Assembly (NCBI GenBank): GCA_013289695.1
Contig: JABCZK010000016.1
Coordinates: 1-64,000, forward strand
Direction of reading: 5' to 3'
Length of the DNA stretch: 64,000 nt
From: Acidobacteriota bacterium
GTDB taxonomy: Bacteria; Acidobacteriota; Terriglobia; Acidiferrales; UBA7541
In this document: one piece after another, positions 16,739 through 25,987 of the stretch
Numbering within the stretch: the stretch's first letter is position 1
How the letters are laid out: each line of letters begins with the position of its first letter
Translations under genes and position numbers: made by a program
The notes under the pieces: model-generated
Told to the model about the DNA's origin: nothing
Databases searched by the model: none
The model's input: the letters and a program-made list of their open reading frames with translations, nothing else

Positions 16739-17479
16739 TTAACCGCCCAAAGTAAAGACGACCGAAATTGTAGTGTCCACTTCCACCGGTTCACCGTTCA
16801 GCAAGGTGGGGCTGTAGCGCCATTGACGCACGGCGTCCATCGCATTCTTCATCAGCAGCGGAGGACCGGAAACGTAGGTCAATTCCTGAATCGTGCCATC
16901 CTTGGCGATCACGGCATGCAGCATCACCGTGCCGGAAATATGCGCCGTCTTGGCAATCGGCGGGTACAACGGAGTGACCTGGCGAACGAGCTTGGCCGCC
17001 GCGACGTTGCCGCCCACACGGATGCGCGAAGGAGCCGCCTTCGGCGGGGGAGGCATGCCGCCACCCGAACCACCGATAATGCCGCCCAGAACGCCGCCGG
17101 CCTGACCACCCGGAACGCCGCCCGGAACGCCGCCGACCACGCCAACCGCGCCGACATCAGGCGGCATCTCCTCTTCCTTAATCATTTGCACTTTCTTCGG
17201 GATCACCGTCGGCGCCATCATCTGACCGTTGTGAATCAGGCGCACCACGGGCTTCACGATTCTTTGTATCGCCGCGGCAGGCGGAGGAGGAGGGGGCGGC
17301 GGCGGCGGAGGCACCAGGAAAGTCGTGAGCAACTGTTTGGGCAAGGCTTCCGTATAGATGAGCGGAATCAAAATCAAGATGCCCAGCAAACCAGCTTGAA
17401 TGATGGCCGAAAGAGCCACCGTCCACGAGTTGTTCGTCCTTTTCGGATTGGCACTCGATACAACTAGATCGTCAAACAT
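16739..17479 (-). CDS. tonB: TonB family energy transducer
   Basis: A 246-residue TonB: short cytoplasmic N-terminus, one membrane anchor (about 22-42), an eleven-proline run at 57-67, a glycine-rich linker (about 116-141: repeated GGVPGG and GGVLGG), and a C-terminal TonB domain (about 165-246) with PLYPPIAKTAHISGTVMLHAV and DAVRQWRYSPTLLNG. It transmits ExbB/ExbD energy to outer-membrane TonB-dependent receptors. The start is five bases after the secF stop, so tonB is read as the next gene of the Sec operon. The usual lysine-rich spacer is replaced by Gly/Pro. Confidence 0.94.
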   Translation of the reverse strand: MFDDLVVSSANPKRTNNSWTVALSAIIQAGLLGILILIPLIYTEALPKQLLTTFLVPPPPPPPPPPPAAAIQRIVKPVVRLIHNGQMMAPTVIPKKVQMIKEEEMPPDVGAVGVVGGVPGGVPGGQAGGVLGGIIGGSGGGMPPPPKAAPSRIRVGGNVAAAKLVRQVTPLYPPIAKTAHISGTVMLHAVIAKDGTIQELTYVSGPPLLMKNAMDAVRQWRYSPTLLNGEPVEVDTTISVVFTLGG

Positions 17480-17484
17480 GGCGC

Positions 17485-18717
17485 CTACCTCCTAGCAGCT
17501 GCCACCACGCGCTTTTCGGCTGCGGATCCGGCGCGAACGGCAGTTCCCTGACCACGATATTTATTCCAAAGCACCACTATGGGCGCGGCAATTCCGAAAC
17601 TGGAGTATGTTCCTACCACAACTCCTACCACCATGGCAAAAGAGAAAGCACGAAGCACCTGCCCGCCCATGAGGAAAAGTACCAGGACGGTTAGGAATGT
17701 TAATCCACTGGTCAATATCGTCCGTGAAAGAGTCTGATTGATGGCCTTATTCACGACGTCCGGAAACGGTTCGCGCCTCATCAAACGCTGATCCTCGCGC
17801 ACGCGATCGAATATCACGATCGTATCGTTCATCGAGTAGCCCACTAGTGTCAGCAATGCCGCGATCACCGTCAGCGAAATTTCATAATGGAAGAGCGAGA
17901 AGAAACCCAGGGTAATGAGCACGTCGTGGAATACGGCGATCACCGCCGCGGCTCCGTAAACCCACTCGAACCTGAAGGCAATATATATCAACATGCCGGC
18001 CAGCGCATACAAAGTCGCGCGAATGGCCTGCAGCCGCAGTTCCGCGCCAACTTTCGGGCCGACGATCTCGACGTTGCGAATTGTAAAGTTGCCGAGCACG
18101 AAGCTGTTGTTCAAAGTGTTGAGCACCGCCGGCGTCACGCCGTCCGCATTTTTCAACTGGTCGAAGCTGGTGACGATGCCGCTGTGATCGGCGTCGCGCG
18201 CGGCCAGCAGTCGTTGCGCCAGCAGATTGTAGCGATCACCGGCTGCCGCGCCGAGGGTCAGTGGATCTTTTTCAGTCAGTACCGCGGCCAGCGCTTCCTT
18301 GGTGATGGAATTGAAATCCGGCTTGCCGCCCGCATCCGCCGTGCCAAAAGTCTTGTGCAGCACATTCAGGATCGCTTCTCGGCCCGTATCCAGCGTCGAT
18401 TCATCGCTCTGGCCTTTTTGCTCCAGGCCAATTACGACATCGTTCTGCGAGCCGCCGCCCAGTACGTTGTCACTGATCGTCTGGATCGTGCTGTCGTTAA
18501 GCCCTGCGGACGATAGCCCCTTGCGAATCTGATCGAGCGGCGCCGGGCCCGCGAACCGCACATAAACCAGCGTGCCACCGCGGAAATCAATCCCGTAGCG
18601 CATGCCGCCGTTCTTTAGTATCGAAGCCCAGCCCACCGCCAGCAAAATCAACGACAGGGCGACGAAGTACTTCGCCTTCCCCATCCAGTCAACGTTAACG
18701 CCCTTGAATAATTCCAT
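17485..18717 (-). CDS. secF: Protein translocase subunit SecF
   Basis: A 410-residue SecF. The family motif GIDFRGGT is near residue 42-49, and six membrane segments are present, with IVIFDRVRE and the closing GTYSSFGIAAPIVV. Between helix 1 and helix 2 the periplasmic domain carries a long extra stretch (about 100-200: DESTLDTGREAI to VLGNFTIRNVEIVGPKVG). This makes the protein about 90 residues longer than E. coli SecF. It works with SecD to use proton motive force in late protein export. It lies 218 bp downstream of secD. Confidence 0.95.
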   Translation of the reverse strand: MELFKGVNVDWMGKAKYFVALSLILLAVGWASILKNGGMRYGIDFRGGTLVYVRFAGPAPLDQIRKGLSSAGLNDSTIQTISDNVLGGGSQNDVVIGLEQKGQSDESTLDTGREAILNVLHKTFGTADAGGKPDFNSITKEALAAVLTEKDPLTLGAAAGDRYNLLAQRLLAARDADHSGIVTSFDQLKNADGVTPAVLNTLNNSFVLGNFTIRNVEIVGPKVGAELRLQAIRATLYALAGMLIYIAFRFEWVYGAAAVIAVFHDVLITLGFFSLFHYEISLTVIAALLTLVGYSMNDTIVIFDRVREDQRLMRREPFPDVVNKAINQTLSRTILTSGLTFLTVLVLFLMGGQVLRAFSFAMVVGVVVGTYSSFGIAAPIVVLWNKYRGQGTAVRAGSAAEKRVVAAARR

Positions 18718-18935
18718 TCCGATACCTATCCACCTTTGTTTGACACCGGACCGGTTGCGTTGGTTCCCTGCGGCCGGCCTGGTTAATCTGGCGTTGGCCG
18801 GGCAGCCTTTAAGTCCCGTCCCTGCACTATAAGTGCTTCGTAACCGCCGGAATCAGGGAGTCCTTGGCGCGCCCCCGCGCCATTGTGAAACTATTGCACC
18901 TGCTCAATGCACCGCTAAATACGGTAAACACCCCA

Positions 18936-20570
18936 TCAAATACTAAGTTCCGCCTGACGATCCTTACGCGACAAATGCCAGTCGAAAATCGCCCGCGAAA
19001 CAAAGATCGAAGTAAAAACGTTCGCCAACAAACCAATAATCAACGTGATCGCAAACCCTTGCACCGGTCCGGTACCGAACAACAGCAGGAACGCGGCCGA
19101 TACCAGCGTCGTCACGTGCGTGTCAATGATCGTCCGGAAAGCATTATGAAATCCCGAATCCACCGCCGTGGCCGGAGCCTTGCCGTTGCGCAATTCTTCG
19201 CGTATGCGCTCGAATACCAGCACGTTGGAATCAACGCCCATGCCGATCGTGAGCACCACGCCCGCAATCCCGGGCAGCGTGAGCACCGCCCCGGCAATCG
19301 CCATAAACGCGACCAGGATAATCAAGTTGAGGATCAGGGCCACTACTGCATTGACACCGCTCATCCGATAATAGAACACTAAAAAGATCATCACCACGAT
19401 CAGGCTGCCGATCGAGGCGCGCACGCCCGCGCGTATCGAGTCGGCTCCCAGCGATGGGCCCACCGTGCGCTCTTCCAGGTACCTGATGGAAGCAGGCAGC
19501 GCGCCCGCGCGCAACACCAGCGCCAGATCCTGTGCGGACTCCTCCGTGAAATTTCCTTCGATCACCCCGGAATCATCAATGCGGCTGTTAACCGTCGGCG
19601 CGCTGTAAACCTGATGGTCCAGCACGATCGCCATACGTCCCTTGGGCGACAACTGCGACTGCGCTTCCGTGAAAGGGCCAAAGCGCGTCGCCGCCGCAGT
19701 GGAAAGCTGGAAGCGTACTTCAAATTGCCCGGGATTATTTCCGTTAGGCGCAGGGCTGGCGCCGCGCAGATCCTGTCCGGTGACGATCGGCGCCCGATCG
19801 AGAATGTAATAAACCGTCTGCACGGGAAAGCCACTCTGCGCTTCGGATTTGCCGGACACGATCACAGTTCCCGGAGGCAGCACGCCGCCCTTCGCAGCCA
19901 GCGCCGCAACTTCCGAAGGATACGTTTGATCGTCGGCCACGCGGTTCAGCGTCAGTTGTCCGCCGGCTTGAATCACGGCCTTGGCGCGGCTCGGATCGCC
20001 TTCGCCAGGAAGCTGCACCAGGATTTCATTGTCGCCGCGGCCGGTGGTGGCGATGGTCGGCTCGGTCAATCCAAGAGCATTAATGCGGCGCGTGATGGTT
20101 TCCACTGCCTGCACCATCGTCTCGCGGCGCAGATCAGCCACGACGCTAGGTCGCATCGTCAACAAGTAGCCATTCACTACGCCAGCAGCAGGCGCCATGG
20201 CCCAATCGGTGAATTGCGTCGAGATCAAATCGCGGAACGCGCCGGAGGTGTTCGAGTCAACGTTATCCACCTCAATGTGCGTGTCGTCCACGCGGCGGAG
20301 ATCCCCCACGATGATGTTTTTCTCGTGCACCTGCTTGGTGAGCTGATCCACGGCCTGATCGCAACGCTGTCCGATGGCTTCATCCACCTGCACTTGCAAC
20401 ACCAGGTGGCTGCCGCCCTTCAAATCCAGTCCCAGCTTGATTCGATCCGCGAGGTTAGCCTTCACCTGCGTCAGCGAGGTAGGAAACGTGGGTAATCCCA
20501 AAAGACCATACAAGCAAATCACGATGACGATAAGTATAAGAATAAACTTCCATCTGAGCTGGGAATTCAT
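18936..20570 (-). CDS. secD: Protein translocase subunit SecD
   Basis: A 544-residue SecD with an N-terminal membrane helix, DLKGGSHLVLQV, a large periplasmic domain, and five C-terminal helices with GMGVDSNVLVFERIREELR. The start ATG at 20570 follows the yajC stop by nine bases. SecD and SecF here are separate proteins, not fused. Confidence 0.96.
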   Translation of the reverse strand: MNSQLRWKFILILIVIVICLYGLLGLPTFPTSLTQVKANLADRIKLGLDLKGGSHLVLQVQVDEAIGQRCDQAVDQLTKQVHEKNIIVGDLRRVDDTHIEVDNVDSNTSGAFRDLISTQFTDWAMAPAAGVVNGYLLTMRPSVVADLRRETMVQAVETITRRINALGLTEPTIATTGRGDNEILVQLPGEGDPSRAKAVIQAGGQLTLNRVADDQTYPSEVAALAAKGGVLPPGTVIVSGKSEAQSGFPVQTVYYILDRAPIVTGQDLRGASPAPNGNNPGQFEVRFQLSTAAATRFGPFTEAQSQLSPKGRMAIVLDHQVYSAPTVNSRIDDSGVIEGNFTEESAQDLALVLRAGALPASIRYLEERTVGPSLGADSIRAGVRASIGSLIVVMIFLVFYYRMSGVNAVVALILNLIILVAFMAIAGAVLTLPGIAGVVLTIGMGVDSNVLVFERIREELRNGKAPATAVDSGFHNAFRTIIDTHVTTLVSAAFLLLFGTGPVQGFAITLIIGLLANVFTSIFVSRAIFDWHLSRKDRQAELSI

Positions 20571-20579
20571 GCGGGCTGC

Positions 20580-20921
20580 CTAACTCTCCTTCGGTGGTTC
20601 TGCTTGCATTCCCGCGATCGCGCTGCGGGCTACCTTCATCTTCACTTGCTCGGCGATGCGCAGCTGCACTGTGTCACCTTCGAGGCCAACAATCGTGCCA
20701 TAGATTCCGCCGTTGGTGATGACTTTATCTCCGTTTTTCAGCGCCGCCAGCATTTCGTTCACTTTCTTCTGGCGCCGCTGCGCCGGCAGGATCATCAGGA
20801 AATAGAAAATCACCATGATCAGGATCAGCGGCAGGAATAGTGCTATCCCGCCCGGCTGCGCCTGCGCCAGCACGCCCAGAGCGAGGTTCGCTGAAGCGAA
20901 CATAGAAATTGTCACGATCAT
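20580..20921 (-). CDS. yajC: Preprotein translocase subunit YajC
   Basis: A 113-residue YajC if started at ATG 20921, which has GAGGGAAAGG upstream; the frame runs further up to 20984 but without support. One membrane helix (IALFLPLILIMVIFYFLMIL) is followed by RRQKKVNEMLAALKNGDKV and a small SH3-like beta domain. It is part of the SecDF-YajC complex and is encoded directly ahead of secD. Confidence 0.95.
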   Translation of the reverse strand: MIVTISMFASANLALGVLAQAQPGGIALFLPLILIMVIFYFLMILPAQRRQKKVNEMLAALKNGDKVITNGGIYGTIVGLEGDTVQLRIAEQVKMKVARSAIAGMQAEPPKES

Positions 20922-21072
20922 TACGCCTTTCCCTCGTGCGCCGCGAGTCCAGCTACTAGAGGGCCAATCCGCCAGGACGGACAAGCTTGCCGGGGGCCGA
21001 CAAGCCGGGAACTCGTTCGCCGAAGACGCTGCTCCGCCCTGCGACCGCGCCCAACACCTGCTTGGGTTTGTC

Positions 21073-22203
21073 TTATTTCAGACGAGCCTGAAGGTCAGAG
21101 CGGAACTTTTCGAGCTTCCCAAAACGGATAGCCTCGCGAATTTTACGCATTATGTCAAGGTAAAAGTGGATGTTGTGGTGGGTGTTCAAAATTATCGCGA
21201 GGAATTCGCCGCTCGTTGCTAAGTGCCGTAGATAAGCCCGCGAGTAGCGCCGGCACACCGCGCATTCGCAGGATTCGTCAATCGGGCGCGGATCGCTCGC
21301 GTACTTCGCGTTCTTGATCAGCATGCGCCCCTGCGAAGTATAAAGGCAGCCGTGCCGCGCGCTGCGCGTGGGCAGCACGCAATCCATCATGTCCACGCCC
21401 AGTGCCACGTAATCGGGAATCTGCTCGGGTTTACCGACGCCCATCAGGTAGCGCGGCCGCTCCGCGGGCAGACGCGAAGCCGCAACGCCCGTCATTTCGC
21501 AAGTGCTCGCATGCGGCTCGCCCACAGCCAATCCACCGATCGCGTAACCCGGAAAATCCAACTCCGCGAGCGCCTCCGCGCTCTCCCGTCGCAGCGCCGC
21601 ATGCGTCCCGCCCTGCACAATTCCGAAAAGCATCTGCCGCGCGGCGTCTCCATGCCCTGCGAAATAATCGCGCGAACGCCTCGCCCAGTTCAGCGTCCGC
21701 TTCGCGGCGTCACGCGCGCGCTGCTCCGGCGCCGGCGCCTCGATGCATTCATCGAGCACCATCACGACGTCCGCGCCCAGCGCGATTTCGATTTCCAGCG
21801 CTTTTTCCGGCGAAAGAAAATGTTCGGAGCCGTCCAGATGCGAACGAAACGTTACGCCTTCGTCCGTCACCTTGCGCAATTCGCTGAGGCTGAAAACCTG
21901 GAAGCCGCCCGAATCGGTGAGAATCGCCCGCGGCCACGCCATGAATGTGTGCAGTCCGCCCATCTGGCGGATCAATTCGTGTCCGGGGCGCAGATATAGA
22001 TGGTAGGTGTTCGCAAGCAGAATTTGCACGGCGAGGTCTTCCAGATCCTGCTGCGTCTGGCCCTTCACGGTGGCGGCCGTACCGACGGGCATGAACGCCG
22101 GCGTATCAATCACGCCGTGCGGAGTAGTCAGCCTTCCCAGGCGCGCGCCCGTAGGATCCATCGCGAGCACCTCGAACTTGAATCCCTCGACCTGTCGCTC
22201 CAT
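21073..22203 (-). CDS. tgt: tRNA-guanine transglycosylase
   Basis: A 376-residue Tgt, which exchanges G34 of GUN-anticodon tRNAs for preQ1 in queuosine synthesis. The active-site loop TDSGGFQVFSL and the nucleophile region GVDMMDCVLPTRSARHG are intact. The structural zinc site is CECAVC with a downstream histidine (YLRHL). In many bacteria tgt lies upstream of yajC-secD-secF, as here. No queA or other queuosine gene is in the window. Confidence 0.97.
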   Translation of the reverse strand: MERQVEGFKFEVLAMDPTGARLGRLTTPHGVIDTPAFMPVGTAATVKGQTQQDLEDLAVQILLANTYHLYLRPGHELIRQMGGLHTFMAWPRAILTDSGGFQVFSLSELRKVTDEGVTFRSHLDGSEHFLSPEKALEIEIALGADVVMVLDECIEAPAPEQRARDAAKRTLNWARRSRDYFAGHGDAARQMLFGIVQGGTHAALRRESAEALAELDFPGYAIGGLAVGEPHASTCEMTGVAASRLPAERPRYLMGVGKPEQIPDYVALGVDMMDCVLPTRSARHGCLYTSQGRMLIKNAKYASDPRPIDESCECAVCRRYSRAYLRHLATSGEFLAIILNTHHNIHFYLDIMRKIREAIRFGKLEKFRSDLQARLK

Positions 22204-22216
22204 CCGAACGAGTGTA

Positions 22217-22975
22217 TCAGGAGAAAGCAGCGACCAGCCCCACCTTCACGATCACATAAATAAGCCAAACGCCCACCACCGTCCCCAGCGCCTTGCCAAA
22301 CGAAATCTTTTTGGGATCCGCGGCGCTGAATCCGATGGCCATCAGGATCATGTTCCAAAAGGCAAACAGGTCCAACGCTGTGAACAGCGTCACCATCCAT
22401 TTCGGTGAATCATCGGCAAGAAAGGCTCCGCCATTGGACGCCACCAGATGCTCCAGATCCACCGTGGACGGATCTTTCAGGAAAAGGATCAGTATCCCCA
22501 GCAGTCCGACGATGATTCCCGGCACCCAGGCATACGAAACGATCCCCAGCGACGGCACGAATCCGACCTTTGTCCCGTATATCAGGTTGAACGCGAGCAT
22601 CAGTACGGCCGCCACCACTACCGCGGCGATGAACGCTCCAATAACAACTGCTGCATAAGCGAAAATCGGCGCCACCCTGGTCTGCGTATTGATCAGGTTC
22701 TCCCGCTGCTCTTCCGTCATGGATTCCATCTGCTTCTGCGTGCGCGAGTTTTGCTGATCCTGCCGGATCATGAAGTTGCGCCAGCCCACGCGCTGGCTGA
22801 ATGTGAAGACGACTCCGACGGAAACCACGGCGATCAAGACCAGCGGCAAAATCCATGAGGGCTTCCGTACGATCGATTCAAAAGTCGGCTTCGGGCTGAA
22901 TAGCACGCCGAAAATTCGACCCAAGGAACTGTCAGAACTGGTGGTTGCGGGAGAGGGAGTCTCTGCGCTAGCCAT
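22217..22975 (-). CDS. Yip1-domain membrane protein
   Basis: A 252-residue protein with a polar, Ser/Thr-rich N-terminus, the phrase FSPKPTFESIVRKPSW typical of bacterial Yip1 proteins, and five membrane helices. ATG 22975 has GGAGG seven bases upstream and is preferred over GTG 22996. It precedes tgt by 13 bp and is the likely first gene of the Tgt-Sec-Ton run. Function is unknown in bacteria. Confidence 0.85.
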   Translation of the reverse strand: MASAETPSPATTSSDSSLGRIFGVLFSPKPTFESIVRKPSWILPLVLIAVVSVGVVFTFSQRVGWRNFMIRQDQQNSRTQKQMESMTEEQRENLINTQTRVAPIFAYAAVVIGAFIAAVVVAAVLMLAFNLIYGTKVGFVPSLGIVSYAWVPGIIVGLLGILILFLKDPSTVDLEHLVASNGGAFLADDSPKWMVTLFTALDLFAFWNMILMAIGFSAADPKKISFGKALGTVVGVWLIYVIVKVGLVAAFS

Positions 22976-23168
22976 GCTGGTTTCCTCCTGCTGCACTCGA
23001 AACGACCGGGGGACTGATTCTCTTTCTCATTACGGCTGGCTCAAGCGAATGTTTCAGTCTGGAGCCACTGTTTAGCACATCCCAACGAAGATTGTCATCA
23101 AGAGGAGCGAGGCGGAACTAGGAAGATGGCATTACGGGCACCGCTGCAGACACAGCGGGCACATTTTC

Positions 23169-23215
23169 GAGTGCGGCGGCTTGCCGCCGCTTTCGTAAGC
23201 AAGGCTTGCCTCGCG
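23169..23215. repeat. REP-like GC palindrome, copy 1
   Basis: A 26-base block (23169-23194) containing GCGGCGGC-TT-GCCGCCGC is identical to 57532-57557. In both places it is followed by a short AGGCTTGCCTCG motif. It lies in the 302 bp gap between the Yip1 gene and the ABC ATPase gene. Confidence 0.75.
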
Positions 23216-23277
23216 TGAACGAGGCGTGATCGAAACAATTGGCCGATGAACCGGCGCCCGTCACAATCGCACGAAAC

Positions 23278-24078
23278 TCACTCCGGAATTTCCGGAACAG
23301 CCGCCAGCAACGCCTGCGTGTAAGGATGCTGCGGCGCTCCCAATACCTGCTCCGCGGCCCCAATCTCCACAATCCGCCCCGTCTGCAGCACCGCCACGCG
23401 CGAAGCCAGCTGCGCCACCACCGGCAAACTATGCGAAATCAGCATCAAGGTCAGCGAAAATTCGCGCTGCAACCGCGCCAGCAATTCCAGAATCTGCGCG
23501 CCCACCGAAACGTCCAGCGCCGATACCGGCTCGTCCGCAATCACCAGTTCCGGCCGCAAAATCAACGCTCGCGCGATTCCGATGCGCTGCCGCTGCCCCC
23601 CAGAAAATTCGTGTGGGTAACGCGTAACGGCGTCGCGGCCCAATCCCACAGCCTCGAGAATTTCCGCCGTCCGAGCCACGCGCTCTTCGCCCGAAAGCTG
23701 CGGTTCGTGAATCGCCAGCGGCTCGCCGACAATACTCCCCACGCGCAGGCGCGGATTCAGCGAAGCGATGGGGTCCTGAAACACCATCTGCATCCGCCGC
23801 CGCAGCGAACGCAGCTTTGCGCCGCGCGCCCCCAGCCAATCCTCGCCGCGAAAAAGAATCTCGCCGGAGTCGGGTTCGATCAACCGCATCAGCATGCGCG
23901 CCAAGGTCGTCTTCCCGCAGCCGGATTCGCCGACGATCCCCAGCGTCTCGCCGCGCTCCAGCGCGAAGCTCACGCCATCCACCGCCAGCGCCCGCCGCGC
24001 CGATTGCGTGAACGCGCCGGTGGAAACGGAATACGATTTGCTCAGCGCGCGCGCCTCGAGAAGAATTTCGCCCGGCAT
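23278..24078 (-). CDS. Peptide/nickel-type ABC transporter ATP-binding protein (OppF/DppF-like)
   Basis: A 266-residue ATPase: Walker A GESGCGKT (50-57), signature FSGGQRQR, Walker B LVIADEPVSALD and switch His in LISHSLPVV. Start ATG 24078 lies directly after the methyltransferase stop at 24081, so the three genes here are translated as a unit. The C-terminus stops soon after the HPYTQALLAAVP motif. No permease or substrate-binding protein is nearby, so the target transporter is unknown. Confidence 0.9.
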   Translation of the reverse strand: MPGEILLEARALSKSYSVSTGAFTQSARRALAVDGVSFALERGETLGIVGESGCGKTTLARMLMRLIEPDSGEILFRGEDWLGARGAKLRSLRRRMQMVFQDPIASLNPRLRVGSIVGEPLAIHEPQLSGEERVARTAEILEAVGLGRDAVTRYPHEFSGGQRQRIGIARALILRPELVIADEPVSALDVSVGAQILELLARLQREFSLTLMLISHSLPVVAQLASRVAVLQTGRIVEIGAAEQVLGAPQHPYTQALLAAVPEIPE

Positions 24079-24080
24079 TC

Positions 24081-24977
24081 CTAGATTTTCTCGGCGGCGA
24101 TTTGGATTCCGGTGTTGATCATGTACAGGCAGGGCTGCGCGCCCGGTTGGCACACGTCTGCCGGCTCAAAGCGCGGATGAAAATTCGCTCCGTCGTCCGC
24201 CATGGACGAAACCATCAGGCGCCTGGCCTCGATAAATTCCGCATCGCTTGATTTCCAGCCCGCCACGTGCATCCAGTGCTCGAACACCCGCGGATGCTCT
24301 CTGGTTTCCGTCGCGGTAATCCGCAGGCCGGCGGCATCCATAATCGCCCGGAATTCCGCGAGCGTCAGCGAGCGGCAGTGCGAGTGATCGCGAATCCATT
24401 CGATGCGGTGATTCAGCTCGCGCACTTTCGGATCCTCCGGCACGACGATGTCAATTAATCCCACGCGTCCGCCGCGCTTCACCACGCGCGCCATTTCGTG
24501 AATCACCCGCGCCGGATCGGAAATGTGATGCAAGCTGTAACTCGTCACCGCCAGGTCCAGCGAGCCATCCGCAAACGGCAGCGTCTGCGCATCACCAATC
24601 GCGAAACCGAGCTTCTCGAGCAATCCCTCGTGCGCCGCTTTATGCCGCGCGCGCAACAGAATTGCCGGCGTCAAATCGTAAGCGCACATCCAGCGCACGT
24701 GCTTCGCGAATCGCAGCGCCAGCGTTCCCGGGCCGCAAGCGAGATCCACGGCTACGTCCTCGGGCCCAGCCGCGACTAATCGCGCCAGTAATTCGGCTTC
24801 GGCCACACGCTCCGCGACGGCGTAATCGCCGAAAACCTGAGCGGTTTTCGTGAACCGCTCGCGCACCAGCTCTTTCAGTTCGTGGTCGCTCACGCTCGCA
24901 TGATTCGGCGGCCCCTTGGTCGATTCGTCAGGCGGCCCACTAGGCGGCCCCTTCGGTGATTCATTCGTCGCGCTCAT
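24081..24977 (-). CDS. Class I SAM-dependent methyltransferase (UbiE-like)
   Basis: A 298-residue protein with a Rossmann methyltransferase domain: SAM motif VDLACGPGTLALRFA, acidic post-motif AYDLTPAIL, and LPFADGSLDLAVTSYSLHHI. The N-terminus (to about 28) is disordered with a repeated KGPP/SGPP pattern. The ATG overlaps the stop of the upstream ABC ATPase (ATGA), so expression is coupled. The substrate is unknown; small-molecule methylation is typical of this group. Confidence 0.88.
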   Translation of the reverse strand: MSATNESPKGPPSGPPDESTKGPPNHASVSDHELKELVRERFTKTAQVFGDYAVAERVAEAELLARLVAAGPEDVAVDLACGPGTLALRFAKHVRWMCAYDLTPAILLRARHKAAHEGLLEKLGFAIGDAQTLPFADGSLDLAVTSYSLHHISDPARVIHEMARVVKRGGRVGLIDIVVPEDPKVRELNHRIEWIRDHSHCRSLTLAEFRAIMDAAGLRITATETREHPRVFEHWMHVAGWKSSDAEFIEARRLMVSSMADDGANFHPRFEPADVCQPGAQPCLYMINTGIQIAAEKI

Positions 24978-25987
24978 CGGACGAGAATACACCTCGCCTC
25001 GTGATTCTTGTTTACCGCGCGCAATTCCGGCGCCGCCGCATCGCACTCCGCCACGCGATGAGGGCAACGCGGCGCGAACGCGCAACCGGGCGGCAGCGCA
25101 TCCAGTGACGGAACTGTGCCGGGAATCGGCACCAATTTTTCCCGCGTCAGCCGCGGCGCCGCGCGCAGCAACCCCTCGGTGTAAGGATGCCGCGGCGCGC
25201 GCAGCACTTCCGCGACCGGGCCTTCTTCCACGATGCGTCCGGCGTACATCACGGCGATGCGCCCGGCAACCTGCGCCACGACTCCCAGATCGTGCGTAAT
25301 GAAAAGCATCGAGAGCTGCAGCTCGCGCCGCAATTTCGCGAGCAGCTCGAGTATCTGTTTCTGCACGGTGACGTCCAGCGCCGTAGTCGGTTCATCCGCG
25401 ATCAGCACGCCCGGCCCCGCAGCCAATGCCATCGCGATCATCACCCGCTGGCGCAATCCCCCCGAAAGCTGGTGCGGATATTGCCGCGCGCGCCGCGCCG
25501 GGTCGGACAAGGCCGCGCGCTGCAAAGCTTGCAGCGCGCGCCGCTGGATTTCACTTTCTGCAGCGCGCGGCTCGTGTACGCGAATTGCTTCTTCCACCTG
25601 CGCGCCAATGCGCAGCACCGGATTCAGCGCCGTCATCGGCTCCTGAAAAATCATGGCGATTTCGCGCCCACGCAAGGCGCGCATTTCGTTCTGCGAAATC
25701 GTCAGCAAATTTGCGCGCGCCGCGTTTCGCGCGCCGCCATTCTTGCCGCCGTCGCCGTTGCCCGCGCCGCGCAAACTCAGCCACGCTTCGCCCGCGTGCC
25801 GCGCTCCATGCGGTTCCAGCCCCATCAGCGCCAGCGAAAGCATCGTCTTGCCCGATCCCGATTCCCCCACAATCCCCAGCGTCTCGCCTTCCCCCAGCGT
25901 GAACGAAACTTCATTCACCGGACGCACCCACCCGCCCGGCGTCGGCAGCTCCACCGTCAGTCCGCGCACCTCAAGGCTTGTCGCCAT
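24974..25987 (-). CDS. Peptide/nickel-type ABC transporter ATP-binding protein (OppD/DppD-like)
   Basis: A 337-residue ATPase: Walker A GESGSGKT (41-48), signature LSGGLRQR, Walker B VLIADEPTTALD, and FITHDLGVV. An unusual Gly/Asn/Ala-rich insertion (about 72-95) follows Walker A. The C-terminal oligopeptide-type domain has the four-cysteine pattern CAFAPRC, CDAAAPE and HEARC typical of OppD/DppD. On the minus strand a TATCAT ends six bases before the ATG, a possible leaderless start. Only ATPases are encoded here. Confidence 0.9.
   Translation of the reverse strand: MATSLEVRGLTVELPTPGGWVRPVNEVSFTLGEGETLGIVGESGSGKTMLSLALMGLEPHGARHAGEAWLSLRGAGNGDGGKNGGARNAARANLLTISQNEMRALRGREIAMIFQEPMTALNPVLRIGAQVEEAIRVHEPRAAESEIQRRALQALQRAALSDPARRARQYPHQLSGGLRQRVMIAMALAAGPGVLIADEPTTALDVTVQKQILELLAKLRRELQLSMLFITHDLGVVAQVAGRIAVMYAGRIVEEGPVAEVLRAPRHPYTEGLLRAAPRLTREKLVPIPGTVPSLDALPPGCAFAPRCPHRVAECDAAAPELRAVNKNHEARCILVR

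Noticed and set aside
23278-25987. Complete oligopeptide ABC importer
   Set aside because: No permease or substrate-binding protein on either side; only the two ATPases are present.
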